A DNA stretch of 55,023 nt from Candidatus Melainabacteria bacterium (GTDB taxonomy: Bacteria; Cyanobacteriota; Vampirovibrionia; Obscuribacterales; Obscuribacteraceae): NCBI GenBank assembly GCA_003242885.1, contig QKMZ01000008.1, forward strand, positions 1 through 55,023. The letters run 5' to 3'. Of this stretch, positions 31,508 through 43,600 are shown piece by piece; within the stretch, counting starts at the first letter, position 1; each line of letters starts with the position of its first letter. The notes beneath the pieces are model-generated. The model was given only the letters and a program-made list of their open reading frames with translations, did not search any database and was not told where the DNA came from. A program made the position numbers and the translations under genes.

Positions 31508-32329
31508 TTACGCACCCTTCTGTTTTGCCGGCGGAGCGCCATTCGCGTATAACAACATTTCTCGCGCAGCATCTACAACATCTCGCTTAATGACAGTGTC
31601 GTCATTGAGCTTTACTAGCCGCTCTAACAATCGGAACAGCTTTTCCAAAATTCTCAAATTACCTTGGGTATACCAAAATATTGCCGTGTAAATCTCGGAC
31701 TGCGGCCGCTGCAAACCCATAGCATCGCTTCTCAATTCAATGTACCTGTTTACCTCTTCTGGCTTGAGCGCGTGGAAAGCCTGGACAAACGCAACCCTGT
31801 TTACGAAATGAGGATGTCGATCGAGACTTCTTTCCAAGCCTGGATCACCAATCAGCACCATTCCGATTTTCCACTGATCATGCAAGTCTCGCAACTCCTC
31901 AAGTGCCTGATAGCCCAACCTGTAAGCTTCATCCACTATTATCAGCTTGGCATATCTTTCTCCAAAACCCTGAACTATTGCCGACTGTGCCTGCCTGTTA
32001 CGAGCTCGCTCGACAGCATCGTCAAATCGATTTCGCATGGCGCCCAACTCCTTTCTTAGCCTGGCTGCCGATGTTGTAATGCTTGGAAGGTAGTAGATCG
32101 CATTGCATTGGACAAGCTTCTCCGGTTGCACCAGTGGCCGAATCGGATTCACAACGTTGGGTTCCACCGCTGACCAATTTGCAAGTCTCATAGCCGTTTC
32201 AGTCTTTCCAACACCAGGACGGCCCCATGCCAATCCAATTGTTCTTTGATCTCGACAGAGGTCGCACAGTTCTGAAAATTGCTTACAAGATTCAGTTTCC
32301 AGATAAATTTTTGTATTGCTCTCGCTCAT
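31508..32329 (-). CDS. Transposition ATPase (TniB/MuB/TnsC-like)
   Basis: A 273-residue AAA+ ATPase that would select target DNA and activate the transposase. Walker A is at ~36-44 (GRPGVGKTET), Walker B at ~130 (KLIIVDEAYRLG), and a sensor segment (KIGMVLIGDPGLERSL) follows. The last residues (PPAKQKGA) are basic. Its start overlaps the end of the transposase gene by 38 bp, implying translational coupling. Length equals the family standard (about 270). It ends just inside the left transposon end. No target-selection partner of the TniQ type is encoded. Confidence 0.88.
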   Translation of the reverse strand: MSESNTKIYLETESCKQFSELCDLCRDQRTIGLAWGRPGVGKTETAMRLANWSAVEPNVVNPIRPLVQPEKLVQCNAIYYLPSITTSAARLRKELGAMRNRFDDAVERARNRQAQSAIVQGFGERYAKLIIVDEAYRLGYQALEELRDLHDQWKIGMVLIGDPGLERSLDRHPHFVNRVAFVQAFHALKPEEVNRYIELRSDAMGLQRPQSEIYTAIFWYTQGNLRILEKLFRLLERLVKLNDDTVIKRDVVDAAREMLLYANGAPPAKQKGA

Positions 32330-33740
32330 AGAAATATTTGAAGACCCTCCGTTTTGGCTCAGCAGCAGCGGCTTTTGTACTAATGTTTGTTTCTGACGCT
32401 ACGGGTGTTTTCCAGAGATACCGATTTGCAAGCTGTTGTCGCTCCGTTACGGCATCTTTGACTTCCTTTTTTCTAATTGCTCGTTCGCGCAAAATGCCTC
32501 TAAGGTCAGTATTCGCACCGTCAAGCTCTCTGCACCCTGGTTTGCATACAAGTGCTCCATCCGCATAAACATAAATTTGCGAAATATCGGTCGGGTCATA
32601 TCGAATCGAAACCTTCTGCTTTACGTACTTTGACAGCTCAAGATCAAAATAAGTAAATGTCTGGAATCGGATGCCGTCTCTTCGCACAGTTCGCTCTCGA
32701 CCGACATGCATTAGCATCAAATCGAGCGCATCCAGGCTCTCCGGCATGCGTGGAATTGTCATTCCTTCTTTCCATCTCGATAACGGCGATCCGTTTAAGT
32801 CCTGCTGTTCGCGACACATGTAAACGTTGATCAGCCACTGTCTAAAAAGTTTGTCTATCTCTTCCACGTTCATTGGTGCTTGTTTGGGACTTTTCACATC
32901 CGGAACAAATAGTTGCTCGGTCGAAAGAAACAGTCTCTCGATTTTTCCTCTGGGCTCAGGTTCACCAGGTTGCGAATCAATAAATCCGAACTTTAGATCC
33001 GCCGCAACCTGCTCAATATGGTTAGAAGTGAAGTCCGAACCTCGATCTGTGAAAAACTTCTCGGGCAGCCCGCACATTGGCCAGGCTTCCTCTGGCTTGT
33101 GCCAAATTGCCTGGCGTAGCGCAAAAGCAACTCTTGCTGACGACGGCGCTTCGATACCGAGGTAATAACCCATGATTGCTCGGCTGAAGTCGTCCTCGAC
33201 TGCAGTAAGCCACAGCTTTTTGACGGTTCCACGAAGGTCGCGCGCATACAGGGACAGCTGCTTATGGTCGCATTGCCATATCTCATTTGGTGCGCTTGCC
33301 GACCAGCGGTGAATGATTCCGAACTCGTGCTTGTATGCCTTGGGCCCTTCATGAGCAAAAACCTTCTGTTCTTCCGGAATATCATCGTAGATTCGCCAGA
33401 CGACGCTGTATGAAGGCGCCGAGATTCCTTCCTTGTCGCAGTGTTCTGAGACCTTTCTGTGGACCCATGCAAGGCTCGGTTTCGGTCTTTGGAGACACAA
33501 ACCCTCAATGATCTTCTTGAGCAACTCGTCTACAGACTTTCGGCTGCCTGAATCTCGCCGGCTCTTGCGCGCCAATCCTTCCCAGCCCTCTGTCCGGAAT
33601 GAATGCAGCAGTCGGTAAAATTGTCGCTCTGTAATGCCGGCCTCCTGAGCCGCTCGCCTTACAGGAACACCATGATTAAGATGGCGCTCGATATGGCGAT
33701 ACAGCTCAAGCGACCTCCCATCTCCAGGAGACTCGCTCAT
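32292..33740 (-). CDS. DDE transposase (Tn552 p480/TniA/Mu A-like)
   Basis: A 482-residue transposase. An N-terminal helix-turn-helix (VRRAAQEAGITERQFYRLLH) binds the 24-bp-spaced end repeats. A retroviral-integrase-type core spans ~155-290: NEIWQCDHKQLSLY (first Asp), FFTDRGSDFTSNHI (second Asp) and GEPEPRGKIERLFLS (Glu). A Mu-type β-barrel follows (VSIRYDPTDISQIYVYADG). It lies first in the minus-strand operon, with the ATPase overlapping its end. It is divergent from the resolvase, with ~150 bp between. All three catalytic residues are present, so it may be active. Confidence 0.9.
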   Translation of the reverse strand: MSESPGDGRSLELYRHIERHLNHGVPVRRAAQEAGITERQFYRLLHSFRTEGWEGLARKSRRDSGSRKSVDELLKKIIEGLCLQRPKPSLAWVHRKVSEHCDKEGISAPSYSVVWRIYDDIPEEQKVFAHEGPKAYKHEFGIIHRWSASAPNEIWQCDHKQLSLYARDLRGTVKKLWLTAVEDDFSRAIMGYYLGIEAPSSARVAFALRQAIWHKPEEAWPMCGLPEKFFTDRGSDFTSNHIEQVAADLKFGFIDSQPGEPEPRGKIERLFLSTEQLFVPDVKSPKQAPMNVEEIDKLFRQWLINVYMCREQQDLNGSPLSRWKEGMTIPRMPESLDALDLMLMHVGRERTVRRDGIRFQTFTYFDLELSKYVKQKVSIRYDPTDISQIYVYADGALVCKPGCRELDGANTDLRGILRERAIRKKEVKDAVTERQQLANRYLWKTPVASETNISTKAAAAEPKRRVFKYFYEREQYKNLSGN

Positions 33741-33762
33741 TATTTCTGCGTTTTATTCCTTT

Positions 33763-33782
33763 GCAAAACCCTTGAGTTTTGC
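33763..33782. promoter_or_regulatory. Candidate resolution site between transposase and resolvase genes
   Basis: A perfect inverted repeat GCAAAAC / GTTTTGC with a 6-bp spacer lies in the divergent region (33741-33894), where Tn552-type elements carry their res site; further TTTTGC-type half-sites are nearby. It may also control both divergent promoters. Confidence 0.5.
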
Positions 33783-33894
33783 CACACTGAAAAAAGCTAC
33801 GAAAACAGGCTTCCCTTCATCTGCAAAAATCATACGCAAAAGTCCTTCATTTTTCCTTTAGGTTTTATTCACGAAAAAAATTTGAGGTGGCTGC

Positions 33895-34443
33895 TTGAAG
33901 ATTGGCTATGCAAGAGTATCCACTGACGATCAAACACTAGATATCCAACGGGCCATCCTGAATCAAAATGGCTGCGAAAAGATATTCGAGGAGAAGTTGT
34001 CTGGCGTAGGACCAGACAGACCAGAGCTTTGCAGGATGCTCGATTCACTAAAAGAAGGTGACATTGTTATCGTTTCCAGTCTTGACCGACTGGCTCGCTC
34101 CACAAGAGTCCTTCTCGAAACCATTGATAAAATCGGCGCCAGTGGCGCCAAATTCACCTCTCTCTCAGAACCATGGGCTAACACCGACTCTCCTGCCGGC
34201 AAAATGATAATGACCGTAATTGCCGGAATTGCTGAGTTTGAGGCGGATTTGATCAGGTCACGCACCAGCGCCGGTCGAGCCGCCGCACGCAATAAGGGTG
34301 TAATTTTTGGCCGGCCAAAGAAACTCTCAGCAAAGAACAAGAAGCTCGCCATGCGCCTTTTGAAAGAAGGAAGCTCTGTCCGGGACGTTGCGGAGACGTT
34401 TGGAGTGCACACTTCAACAATTTACAGAATGCTCAATAGTTGA
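33895..34443 (+). CDS. Serine recombinase (resolvase) of the Tn552-like element
   Basis: A 182-residue small serine resolvase that would separate cointegrates after replicative transposition. The catalytic domain begins KIGYARVSTDDQTL with nucleophile Ser at position 9; the conserved arginines are in SSLDRLARSTRVL; the long E helix (MIMTVIAGIAEFEADLIRSR) and the C-terminal HTH (SVRDVAETFGVHTSTIYRML) are intact. The start is TTG, supported by GAGGTGG six bases upstream and by the exact family N-terminus. It is divergent from the transposase operon. Confidence 0.92.
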   Translation: MKIGYARVSTDDQTLDIQRAILNQNGCEKIFEEKLSGVGPDRPELCRMLDSLKEGDIVIVSSLDRLARSTRVLLETIDKIGASGAKFTSLSEPWANTDSPAGKMIMTVIAGIAEFEADLIRSRTSAGRAAARNKGVIFGRPKKLSAKNKKLAMRLLKEGSSVRDVAETFGVHTSTIYRMLNS

Positions 34444-34464
34444 TACCGCGGGCGGTTGCCAACC

Positions 34465-34536
34465 TGACATTTATCGCGAATAAAAACCTGACATTTATCG
34501 TGAAAGTTTCTATGACATTTATCGAGAAAATTCACA
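34465..34536 (-). repeat. Right end of the Tn552-like element, three transposase sites
   Basis: Three copies of TGACATTTATCG start at 34465, 34489 and 34513, exactly 24 bp apart. The terminal copy with its AGAAAATTCACA tip is identical (inverted) to the left end. The left end has only two sites, so the ends are asymmetric as in Tn7-like elements. Confidence 0.9.
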
Positions 34537-34661
34537 CTAGTTGCCCTCAGTCCCTTGCAGGGCGCAGATGTGTTGTTGCTTTTGAGCTCAGAGGTATTCC
34601 TGATTTCAAACAATTGGAATACCCGCAAGCTGAGAACTACTCTTTGGATTTATGCGATTGA
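34537..34661 (+). pseudogene. Likely 3' remnant of the interrupted HNH gene
   Basis: Immediately beyond the transposon end an open frame reads CPQSLAGRRCVVAFELRG, then IPDFKQLEYPQAENYSL, and stops at 34659-34661. The well-ordered, protein-like composition and position suggest it is the displaced C-terminus of the HNH protein split at 31315. It has no start of its own except by read-through from transposon DNA. Confidence 0.5.
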
Positions 34662-34665
34662 TTAC

Positions 34666-37600
34666 CTATGCATGCCATGAGTTAGAAATGATATTCATGA
34701 GATCGGAGCTGCTCTTAACATCACTCAAACTGGTGAATCCAATGCTATGTGCCGCTGCATATGATGCCATGGACTGGATCATTGTGTTCACTTCGCTATC
34801 GGTCAGGTATTTTCCATCGCTCAGCTGGAAGCGTTCAACTTTGTTGCCGCTCACATTTTGACTTTGCACGGTTACTTGATCGGAGTTTCCAAGATAGCCC
34901 ATTTGAAGGTCGTTGCCGCTCATGAAGAAGGCTATATCGTCTTTGTCGAGACTATTGTCGAAGGAGACTTTATCCAAAGTTCCTCCACTGTCTGACACAG
35001 TGTCAGTGCCTCCACCTACTCCAAAGTTGTAGGTGTCATTGCCACCGGCGCCGGACAGTGAGTTTGAACCACTGTTGCCTGTCAAAACATTATCGTACCC
35101 ATTGCCGGTGCCGTTGATTGCTGATGTTCCTGTGAGAACCAGATTCTCAAGCTCAGTACTCGCTAGTGAATAAGTGAACATGCTCTTGACCGTATCAGTT
35201 CCTTGGCCGGAAGTTTCCGCAATCGAATCATTAGCGTTTTCACTCAAAATGTAGGTATCATCTCCAGCTCCTCCAACCAGCCAATCAAAGGCCCCCGAGC
35301 CGCTTCCGCCATCCAAAGTGTCATTGCCGGCGCCGCCAGTCAATGAATTGCTCGCTGTGCTTCCAATCAAAATGTTGTCTGCCGTGTTTCCAACGGCGCT
35401 AAAGCCACCGGTTAAAGTGACGTTTTCAAAGTTCGATCCTGTTAGATCGACACTGAGGGTACTAATGACTGTATCGATGCCTTCGTTTGCATTTTCAATT
35501 GCAAAATCGTTAACGCTGTCAATTACATAAACATCATCACCCAAACCGCCAACTAGAGAATCGTTGCCAGTTCCGCCATCAAGTGTGTCATTACCAGCGC
35601 CTCCCAGCAGTGTGTTGTTACTTGAATTGCCGAGGATGTAGTTATCCAGGTTATTCCCCTCACCGGTTGTTGCGGTTCCAATCATGGTCAAGTTGTCCAA
35701 GTTTGAACCAACCAGTGTGAGGTCAAGGTTGCTAATGACAGTATCTATTCCTTCATTGGAATTCTCGATAATGAAGTCATCGGCTGAATTGAAGTAATAA
35801 AGATCATTTCCCAGACCGCCAATCATGGTGTCAGCACCTGTGACTCCATCCAGCGAGTCATTGCCAGCTCCGCCCGACAAAATATTGTCGTTGACATTAC
35901 CCAATAAGAAGTTGTCTAGGCTGTTTCCATAGGCATTAAAGGCAGTTTCAAGCAAGGTGATGTTCTCTACCTGTGCCTCATCCCCAATTGTGATGCTGAC
36001 CGAACTAATAATCGTATCTGTGCCTTCACCGCTATTCTCGCCAACTGCATCTGTAGCCGTGCGCACGTAATACGTGTCGTTTCCTGTTCCCCCGATCAAA
36101 TAATTGGTACCGGTACCGCCATCCAGTGTGTCGTTTCCGGCTCCGCCATACAAGGTGTCATTGCCGAAATCGTCGGTAAGCACGTTGTTTCCGGTGTTGC
36201 CAGTAAGGACGTTATCCCATGTGTTGCCGGTAGCATTCACATTGCCAGAGCCCGTCAGAGTCAAATCCTCTAAGTATGCTCCCAACGTCCAATTGACAGA
36301 GCTCTGTACAAGATCCAGTCCATCAAAATAGTTCGTCTCTATTACCACATCATTAGCAGAATCCACAATATAAGTGTCGTTTCCGCTTCCACCCTCCATG
36401 GTGTCATTATTGGTGCCTCCGTCAAGAGTGTCATTGCCGATTCCACCCGATAGTGAGTCATTTCCTGCTGCTCCAAATAGAGAGTTATCTCCTCTATCTC
36501 CAGTAATTGTGTTATCCCCTCCGTTACCGGCACCGTTTAAATTCGTAATTCCATATCCTGATAGAGACAAGTTTTCCAGGGTAGAGCTTAGAGTCCAACT
36601 GATGCTGCTTATGACAGTGTCATTTCCTGATGCATCGATGATGGAGTCGCCCGAGTTGTCGACAAAATATGTGTCGTCGCCTGCGCCACCATCAAGAGTG
36701 TCGGCACCAATACTTCCATTGAGAGTATCGTTTCCAGCATCACCAGTAAGAGCATTGGCCGCAGTATTACCTTTAATTACATTGTCGAGGGTGTTTCCTA
36801 TTCCATTGATAGCTGAGGCACCCTGCAATGTCAGATTTTCGACATTACTGCCTAATGTCCAATGGACCGTGCTAAATACAGTATCGGTACCTTCATCGGC
36901 ATTTTCCGTGACTATGTCGGTCGCACTGTCAACCAAGTAAAGGTCATCTCCGAGCGCGCCCACAAGAGTGTCGTTTCCGCTGCCACCATCCAGAGTATCA
37001 TCACCCTCAGATGCATTTAGAGAATCATTGCCGGCCCCACCCGATAGACTGTTGAATCCGACGTTTCCAATAATGACATTATCTGCGCTGTTTCCATAAC
37101 CGCTGATATCTAATACATCGAGCAGGGTGAGATTCTCAACATTGGCACCCAATGTGTACGAAATAATGCTCTCTACTGTATCTGTGCCTTCAGAAGCATT
37201 TTCGATCACAACATCTGCTTCGCTATCTACAACATAGCTGTCGTCACCAATACCGCCTATGAGTGTATCGTTACCAAGTCCGCCATCCAGAGTATCGTTA
37301 CCGTCCGCACCCAGCAGCGTATCTACGAGCGTGTCATTTCCATCGCCGCCTGTGATGGCATTGGAAAGGTTATTGCCAGCACCAGTCAACCCGGCAAATC
37401 CAGTCAGTACCAGGTTTTCCAGATAACTTCCTAGCGTCCAATTAGCAGTACTGTATACGGTATCGTTACCTTCTGCAGAGTTCTCAGTCAGGACGTCATT
37501 TACGTCGTCGACATAATAGGTGTCATCGCCTGTTCCGCCGATCATTGTATCGGCGCCTACTTCACCATTTAAAGTGTCGTTTCCGGCACCACCCGTCATT

Positions 37601-40600
37601 GAGTTGGCACCAGCACTACCCAAAATCCTGTTGTCCAAGCTATTGCCGACTGCATTTATCGCTGCCGATCCAAACAGCGTTAAGTTTTCTACATTGGAGC
37701 CGAGGGTATAGGTGATTGTGGAATTCACGGTATCAATACCTTCATTGGCGCTTTCCGTCACAACATCTGTTGCGCTGTCTACGAAATATGTGTCATTTCC
37801 GACTCCGCCAGACATCGTATCGTTGCCGGTGCCACCATCCAGGGTATCAAAGCCGTCGCCTCCAACAATTGAATCGTTACCGGCATCGCCGAAAAGGATA
37901 TTTGATGCTTCATTGCCAGTGATGACATTGTCGAGAGAGTTGCCTGAGCCATTGACAGAACCAGTCCCGGTCAAGGATAGATTTTCAAGATTTGCTCCCA
38001 AAGACCAGGAAATGGCACTCATTACGGTGTCGGTGCCTTGGCTGGCACTTTCAGTAACTACGTCATCCGAGCTGTCTACTAGGTAAGTATCGTTTCCTAG
38101 CCCGCCAACCAGCGTATCGTTGCCGATGCCTCCGTCCAGCGAATCGTTTCCTGCTGCTCCGGACAATGAGTTATTTGCGCTGTTGCCGGTGATTGTATTG
38201 TCTAAAGTGTTGCCGGTTCCGCTGACAGCAGGCGTTTCAATATCGGCAAGAATGAGATTCTCAACTTCAGATCCGAGAGTCCAATCGACATCGCTGATAA
38301 CAGTATCGGTTCCTTGACTTGCGACCTCATTTACAACATCAGAGCTGGAGTTAACAACAAAAACATCATTGCCAAGGCCACCTGCCAGTGTGTCTGCTCC
38401 GAGTCCTCCATCTAGTGTGTCATTGCCGTCACTGCCGGAAAGGGAGTTTGCTCCAGTATTACCCGTAATCATATTATCAAGAGTGTTTCCCACCCCGTTA
38501 ATGGCTGAGGAGCCTGTAAGAACGATATTTTCTACGTTGGAAGAAAGGGTATAGGTCACACTGCTACTTACCGTATCAGTGCCCTCTGCCGAATTTTCAG
38601 TGACTACGTCAGCAGATGCATCGACGTAGTACACATCATTGCCAGTTCCACCGACAAGCGTGTCGGTTTCACCACCGCTTCCGCCATTGAGCGTATCATT
38701 CCCGCTGGCGCCGGACAGCGAGTTTGAGGCACTGTTGCCTGTAATGACGTTGTCCAGGGTATTGCCCATTCCGATGACTGCAGAGCCAGTCAGAGTTAGA
38801 TTCTCAACATTGGATCCCAAGGTAAAGCTGGCACTGCTATTTACTGTGTCGGTACCTTCACTGGCGTTTTCCGTGATTATGTCAGTGTTCGAATCGACAA
38901 CATATGCGTCATCGCCAAGTCCGCCTATCAGTGTATCGATTCCAGTACCACCATCTAGTGTATCGTTGCCGCCCGCACCAGTAAGCGAATTCGCGCCACT
39001 ATTTCCGGTAATCATGTTATCCAGAGCATTGCCAACACCATTGATAGCAGACGTTCCCGTCAGCGTCAGGTTTTCAACGTTAGTGCCTAAGGTGTAGGTG
39101 ATGGCACTGTTAACCGTGTCCGTACCCTCAGCAGAATTTTCAGTAACCACGTCATTTGAGGTGTCAACAAAATAGGCATCATTGCCCATTCCACCGACTA
39201 ATGTATCGTCGCCGGTGCCACCGTCTAACGTGTCGTTCCCGTCGCCGCCCAGGAGCGAATCGTTCCCGCCTAATCCGGAAAGTGAATTGCTGGCACTGTT
39301 GCCAGTCATCACGTTGTTCAAGCTGTTACCCGTACCATTTATTGCAGATGAACCTACCAGTACGAGGTTCTCTACGTTGCTTGCTAGCGTATAGGTGACG
39401 AACGAATTTACTGCATCAGTTCCCTCGCTAGCATTTTCAACGATGACCGTGGTGTTGCTTGAAACAACATAGGTATCATTGCCGGTACCACCAGTCAAAG
39501 TATCTGCCAAAGCGTTGCCGGTAATCACGTTATCGAGAGCATTGCCAACGCCTAAAGTTGCAGTACCTGCAAGAGTCAAGTTCTCCAAGTAGGAACCCAG
39601 AGTATAGGAAACATATGATTGAACGGTGTCAGTACCCTCTCCGTTGATCTCTGTAATTCCATCAGTCGCTAGGTGAATTACATATGTATCGTTGCCCTGC
39701 CCACCGACCAATGTATTGGCTACGACGCCATTGTCAGTCAAAGTGTTGTCTAGTGCATTACCGGTGGCTGTATATGTTCCACTTCCTGTCAGAGTCAAAT
39801 TCTCGAAATTGGCACCAAGGGTGTAGCTAGCTGCGATTTTTACTGTGTCAATGCCGCCGCCCACATCTTCAGCGATATTGTCTGAAATAGTGTCGAGCAT
39901 GTAAGTGTCATTGCCCAGCCCGCCACGCATTGTGTCGGTTCCGGCACCGCCATCCAGAGTATTGTCGCCTTCGCTGCCAATGATTACGTTGTTGCCAGTA
40001 TTTCCAGTAGCAGTTGTATTTCCATTACCAAGCAGAACCAAGGCCTCGGTGTATGTTCCAAGTGTGTAATTGATTGTGGAAAACACTGTGTCGGTGCCTT
40101 CATTCAAATTTTCAACTATCGCATCGCTAGCATTATCGATGTAAAAGTTATCGTCGCCTGTTCCTCCGGTCATCGTGTCAGCACCAGATCCTCCATCAAG
40201 GATATCGTTGCCACTTCCTCCGGACAAAGCGTCGCTGCCGGCGGCACCGAAGAGAATATTGGCACTGGCGTTTCCAGTTATTGTGTTGTTCAGCCCGTTA
40301 CCAGTGGCGGTAACGGCAGTTCCTGTGAGCGTAAGATTTTCGACGTTATCTGTGAGCGCCAGGTCGAAGGAAACCGATGACTGAATGAGGTCAGTTCCTT
40401 CGCTTACGTTTTCTATCACTTGATCGTTTACATCGTCGACTACATATGTGTCGCTACCTGCGCCTCCGGACATCGTATCGGCGCCGGTGCTTCCATCCAA
40501 AACATTGGCTGATGAGTTCCCGATTATGATGTTGTTCAGGCTGTTTCCAGTGCCGTTGATCACACCGGCACCCGTTAACGTCAGATTTTCCAGGTTCGCT

Positions 40601-43600
40601 CCCAATGTATAAGCGATGGTACTGCTTACGGTATCAGTGCCTTCGTTTACAGCTTCTGAGACTACGTCTCCTGTAGAGTCAACATAGAACAGATCGTCTC
40701 CGGCATCACCAGTGAATGAATCATTGCCGCCGTTGCCGTTTAATGTGTCATTACCAGCGCCGCCAATGAGTGTGTTGGCGTTTGAGCTACCCAGAATGTA
40801 ATTATTCAGCGTGTTGCCCTTACCAGTCCCGGAGCTTGTTATGGTCAAATTTTCAACATTTGCACCAAGCGTATAGGTAACACTGGACTGGACAGTGTCT
40901 ATGCCTTCATTGCTATTCTCCGTAATTAGATCCGCTGTGCTGTCTACAATGTAAGTGTCATTTCCCAGACCGCCAATTAGCGTGTCCACAGCGCTTCCGC
41001 TTGTGGAATCAAAGACGTTGTTTCCGCTATTTCCCGTCAACACATTTGCGAGGGTGTTTCCAGTTGCAGTCAAGTCAGAACTGCCTGTAAGGGTTAAATT
41101 GTCAACATTGCTTGCAAGTGTGTAGTTTATGGATGCCTTGACTGTGTCTGTGCCGGAGCTTGAAGACTCTGTAACCACATCGCCTGCGTTGTCGACCACG
41201 TATGTGTCGTCTCCGGAGCCGCCAACCATCGTATCGGCACCGAGACCTCCATCCAAGGAGTTGTTTCCTGAGTTACCAGTGAGGGTGTTTGCAAGACTGT
41301 TGCCTGTCGCGTTAGTAGAACTTGTTCCAGTGAGCGTGAGGCTTTCCACATTGTCTGTCAGTGTGTAGCTAAAGCCAGCTTGAACTAAATCTGCTCCTGC
41401 ATTCAGATTTTCGACAACAACGTCAGAGGTGCTGTCGAGTACATACGTATCGTCACCGGCGCCGCCGGACATGGTATCGGCCTCACCTCCAGTGCCTCCA
41501 GAAATGGTGTTGTCACCGCTGTTGCCTGTAATCACATTGTTAAGCGTATTACCAGTTGCACTGTTGTTAGATGACCCTGTCAAGGTTAGATTTTCCAGGT
41601 TTGATCCCAGGGTGTATGAGACTGCGGAATTTACCGTATCTAGGCCTTCTCCACTATTCTCTGTTGGCAATTCGGAAGCCGTGCTGACGAAATAGACATC
41701 GTCACCCGTGCCACCAATCATAGTATCGGTTCCGCTGCCACCATCCAGGGTATCGTTGCCCGCCGCACCAACTAGTGAATTTGCACTGCTGTTTCCAATG
41801 ATGTAGTTGTCTAATCCATTTCCTGCACCAATAGTGCCACTTGTTAGAGTCAAATTCTCTAAGTTGGCCCCTAAAGTGTAGCTAGCTCCCGACTGCACGG
41901 TATCAGTGCCTTCATTGGCATTTTCAGTGACTATGTCAGTGTCAATAACATAGGTATCGTTTCCAGCACCGCCAATCAGGGTGTCAGTGCCATTAGCTCC
42001 ATCAAGAACGTTATCACCGCTATTGCCTGTCAATACATTGGTGAGTGAGTTGCCAGTGGCGTTGATATTCGCCGAGCCGGCCAAGGTCAGGTTTTCAAGG
42101 TTGTTTGCAAGAGTATCAGTGAAAGACGCGACTTCAGTATCAGTTCCTGCTCCGGAAACCTCAGTTATGGTATCTGACGCATTGTCGACGTAGAAGACAT
42201 CATCACCAAGCCCGCCAATCAAGGTGTCATTTCCAAGTCCACCATCAAGTGTATCGTTACCATCACTTCCGGTGAGAGAATTTTTGGCGGAATTGCCGAC
42301 CATGTAATTGTTCAGCGTATTACCAACGCCATTGATGATAGATGCGCCAGTCAATGTGAGATTTTCAACGTTGTTGCCCAGTGTGTAAGTCAGGCCAATG
42401 TTTACGGTGTCAGTTCCTTCGCTGGCATTTTCAGTGACCACATCAGTAGTAACATCCAAGTAATAGGTATCGTCGCCTGTTCCACCGACAAGTGTGTCTG
42501 TTCCGGTCGAGCCATCAATTGTGTCGTTGCCAGCGGCCCCAGTAATAGAGTTTGCGGCAGTGCTTCCGGTTAAATAATTGTCCAAGCTGTTACCTGTAGC
42601 ATTGGCTACAGAAGCGCCAGTGATGGTCAAATTCTCAAAATTAGCACCAAGCGTCCAGGTGACGCTGCTGTTTACAGTGTCAGTACCTTCTGAAGCATTT
42701 TCGGTAGCAACATCGTTTGTCGAATCCACAACATACGTGTCATTGCCTGCTCCACCGGCCATCGTGTCATTGCCTGTGCTGCCGTCAATGCTGTTATTGC
42801 CGGAATTGCCGGTAATTACGTTTGCAAAACTGTTTCCCGTGGCATTTATGTTCGATGATCCACTCAGCGTCAGATTTTCGAAGTCCGTTGCCAGCGTGAA
42901 GCTTAGGCTGCTTATTACTGTATCCGTGCCGGCGGATGTGCCTTCAGATACTGCGTCTCCTGCATTATCAACATAGAAGGTATCATTGCCCAAGCCGCCG
43001 ACCATGCTGTCAGCGCCCGTTCCTCCATCGAGGGTGTCATTTCCGTCTGCGCCCGCAAGCGTATTTGCCCCAGTGTTTCCGGTAAGAAAATTGTTCGACG
43101 TATTACCGGTGCCTGTGAGAGAAGAGCTGCCCGTCAGAGTCAAATTCTCAACTTCTGAACCCAACGTATATGAAACATCCGAGACTACGGAGTCACTACC
43201 TTGAGCTGCGCTTTCAGAAATGGCATCGCTGGCTGAGTCAATGTAATATACGTCATTTCCCAGCCCGCCAACCATGCTGTCTACGCCGGCACCACCGTCC
43301 AAAGTGTCATTACCGTCGTCTCCAGTCAGCGTGTTGCTTCCACTGTTGCCTGTGAGGTAGTTGTTCGATGCATTTCCTCTACCGCTAATTGCAGAGCTTC
43401 CCGTGAGGGTCAGATTCTCTACATTCGCGCCCAAAGTGTACGTGACATTGCTGCTGACACTGTCTGTTCCTTCGCTACTGTTTTCAATAATGACGGTGTT
43501 GGAAGTTGAGACAATATATTGATCGTTTCCAGTTCCACCTACAAGTGTGCTCGCACCGCTATTGCCTGTGATCAAATTGTCGAGTGTATTCCCTGTGCCT

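Larger units (their letters stand above)
31315..34536. mobile_element. Tn552-like transposon (transposase, ATPase, resolvase) with 24-bp inverted repeats
   Basis: A 3.2 kb unit bounded by exact 24-bp terminal inverted repeats (31315-31338 and 34513-34536) with TGTGAA…TTCACA tips, as in the Tn7/Mu/Tn552 group. It encodes a DDE transposase (482 aa), an AAA ATPase (273 aa) and a serine resolvase (182 aa), sizes matching p480, p271 and the resolvase of Tn552. No TniQ, guide RNA, CRISPR or cargo gene is inside. Ends carry multiple 12-bp transposase sites at exact 24-bp spacing. It splits an HNH gene, but flanking target duplication is absent, suggesting later deletion or rearrangement. Confidence 0.86.

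Noticed and set aside
31315..34536. CRISPR-associated or guide-RNA-directed Tn7-like transposon
   Set aside because: No TniQ, Cas gene, repeat-spacer array or guide-like RNA lies within or beside the ends; protein sizes fit Tn552.
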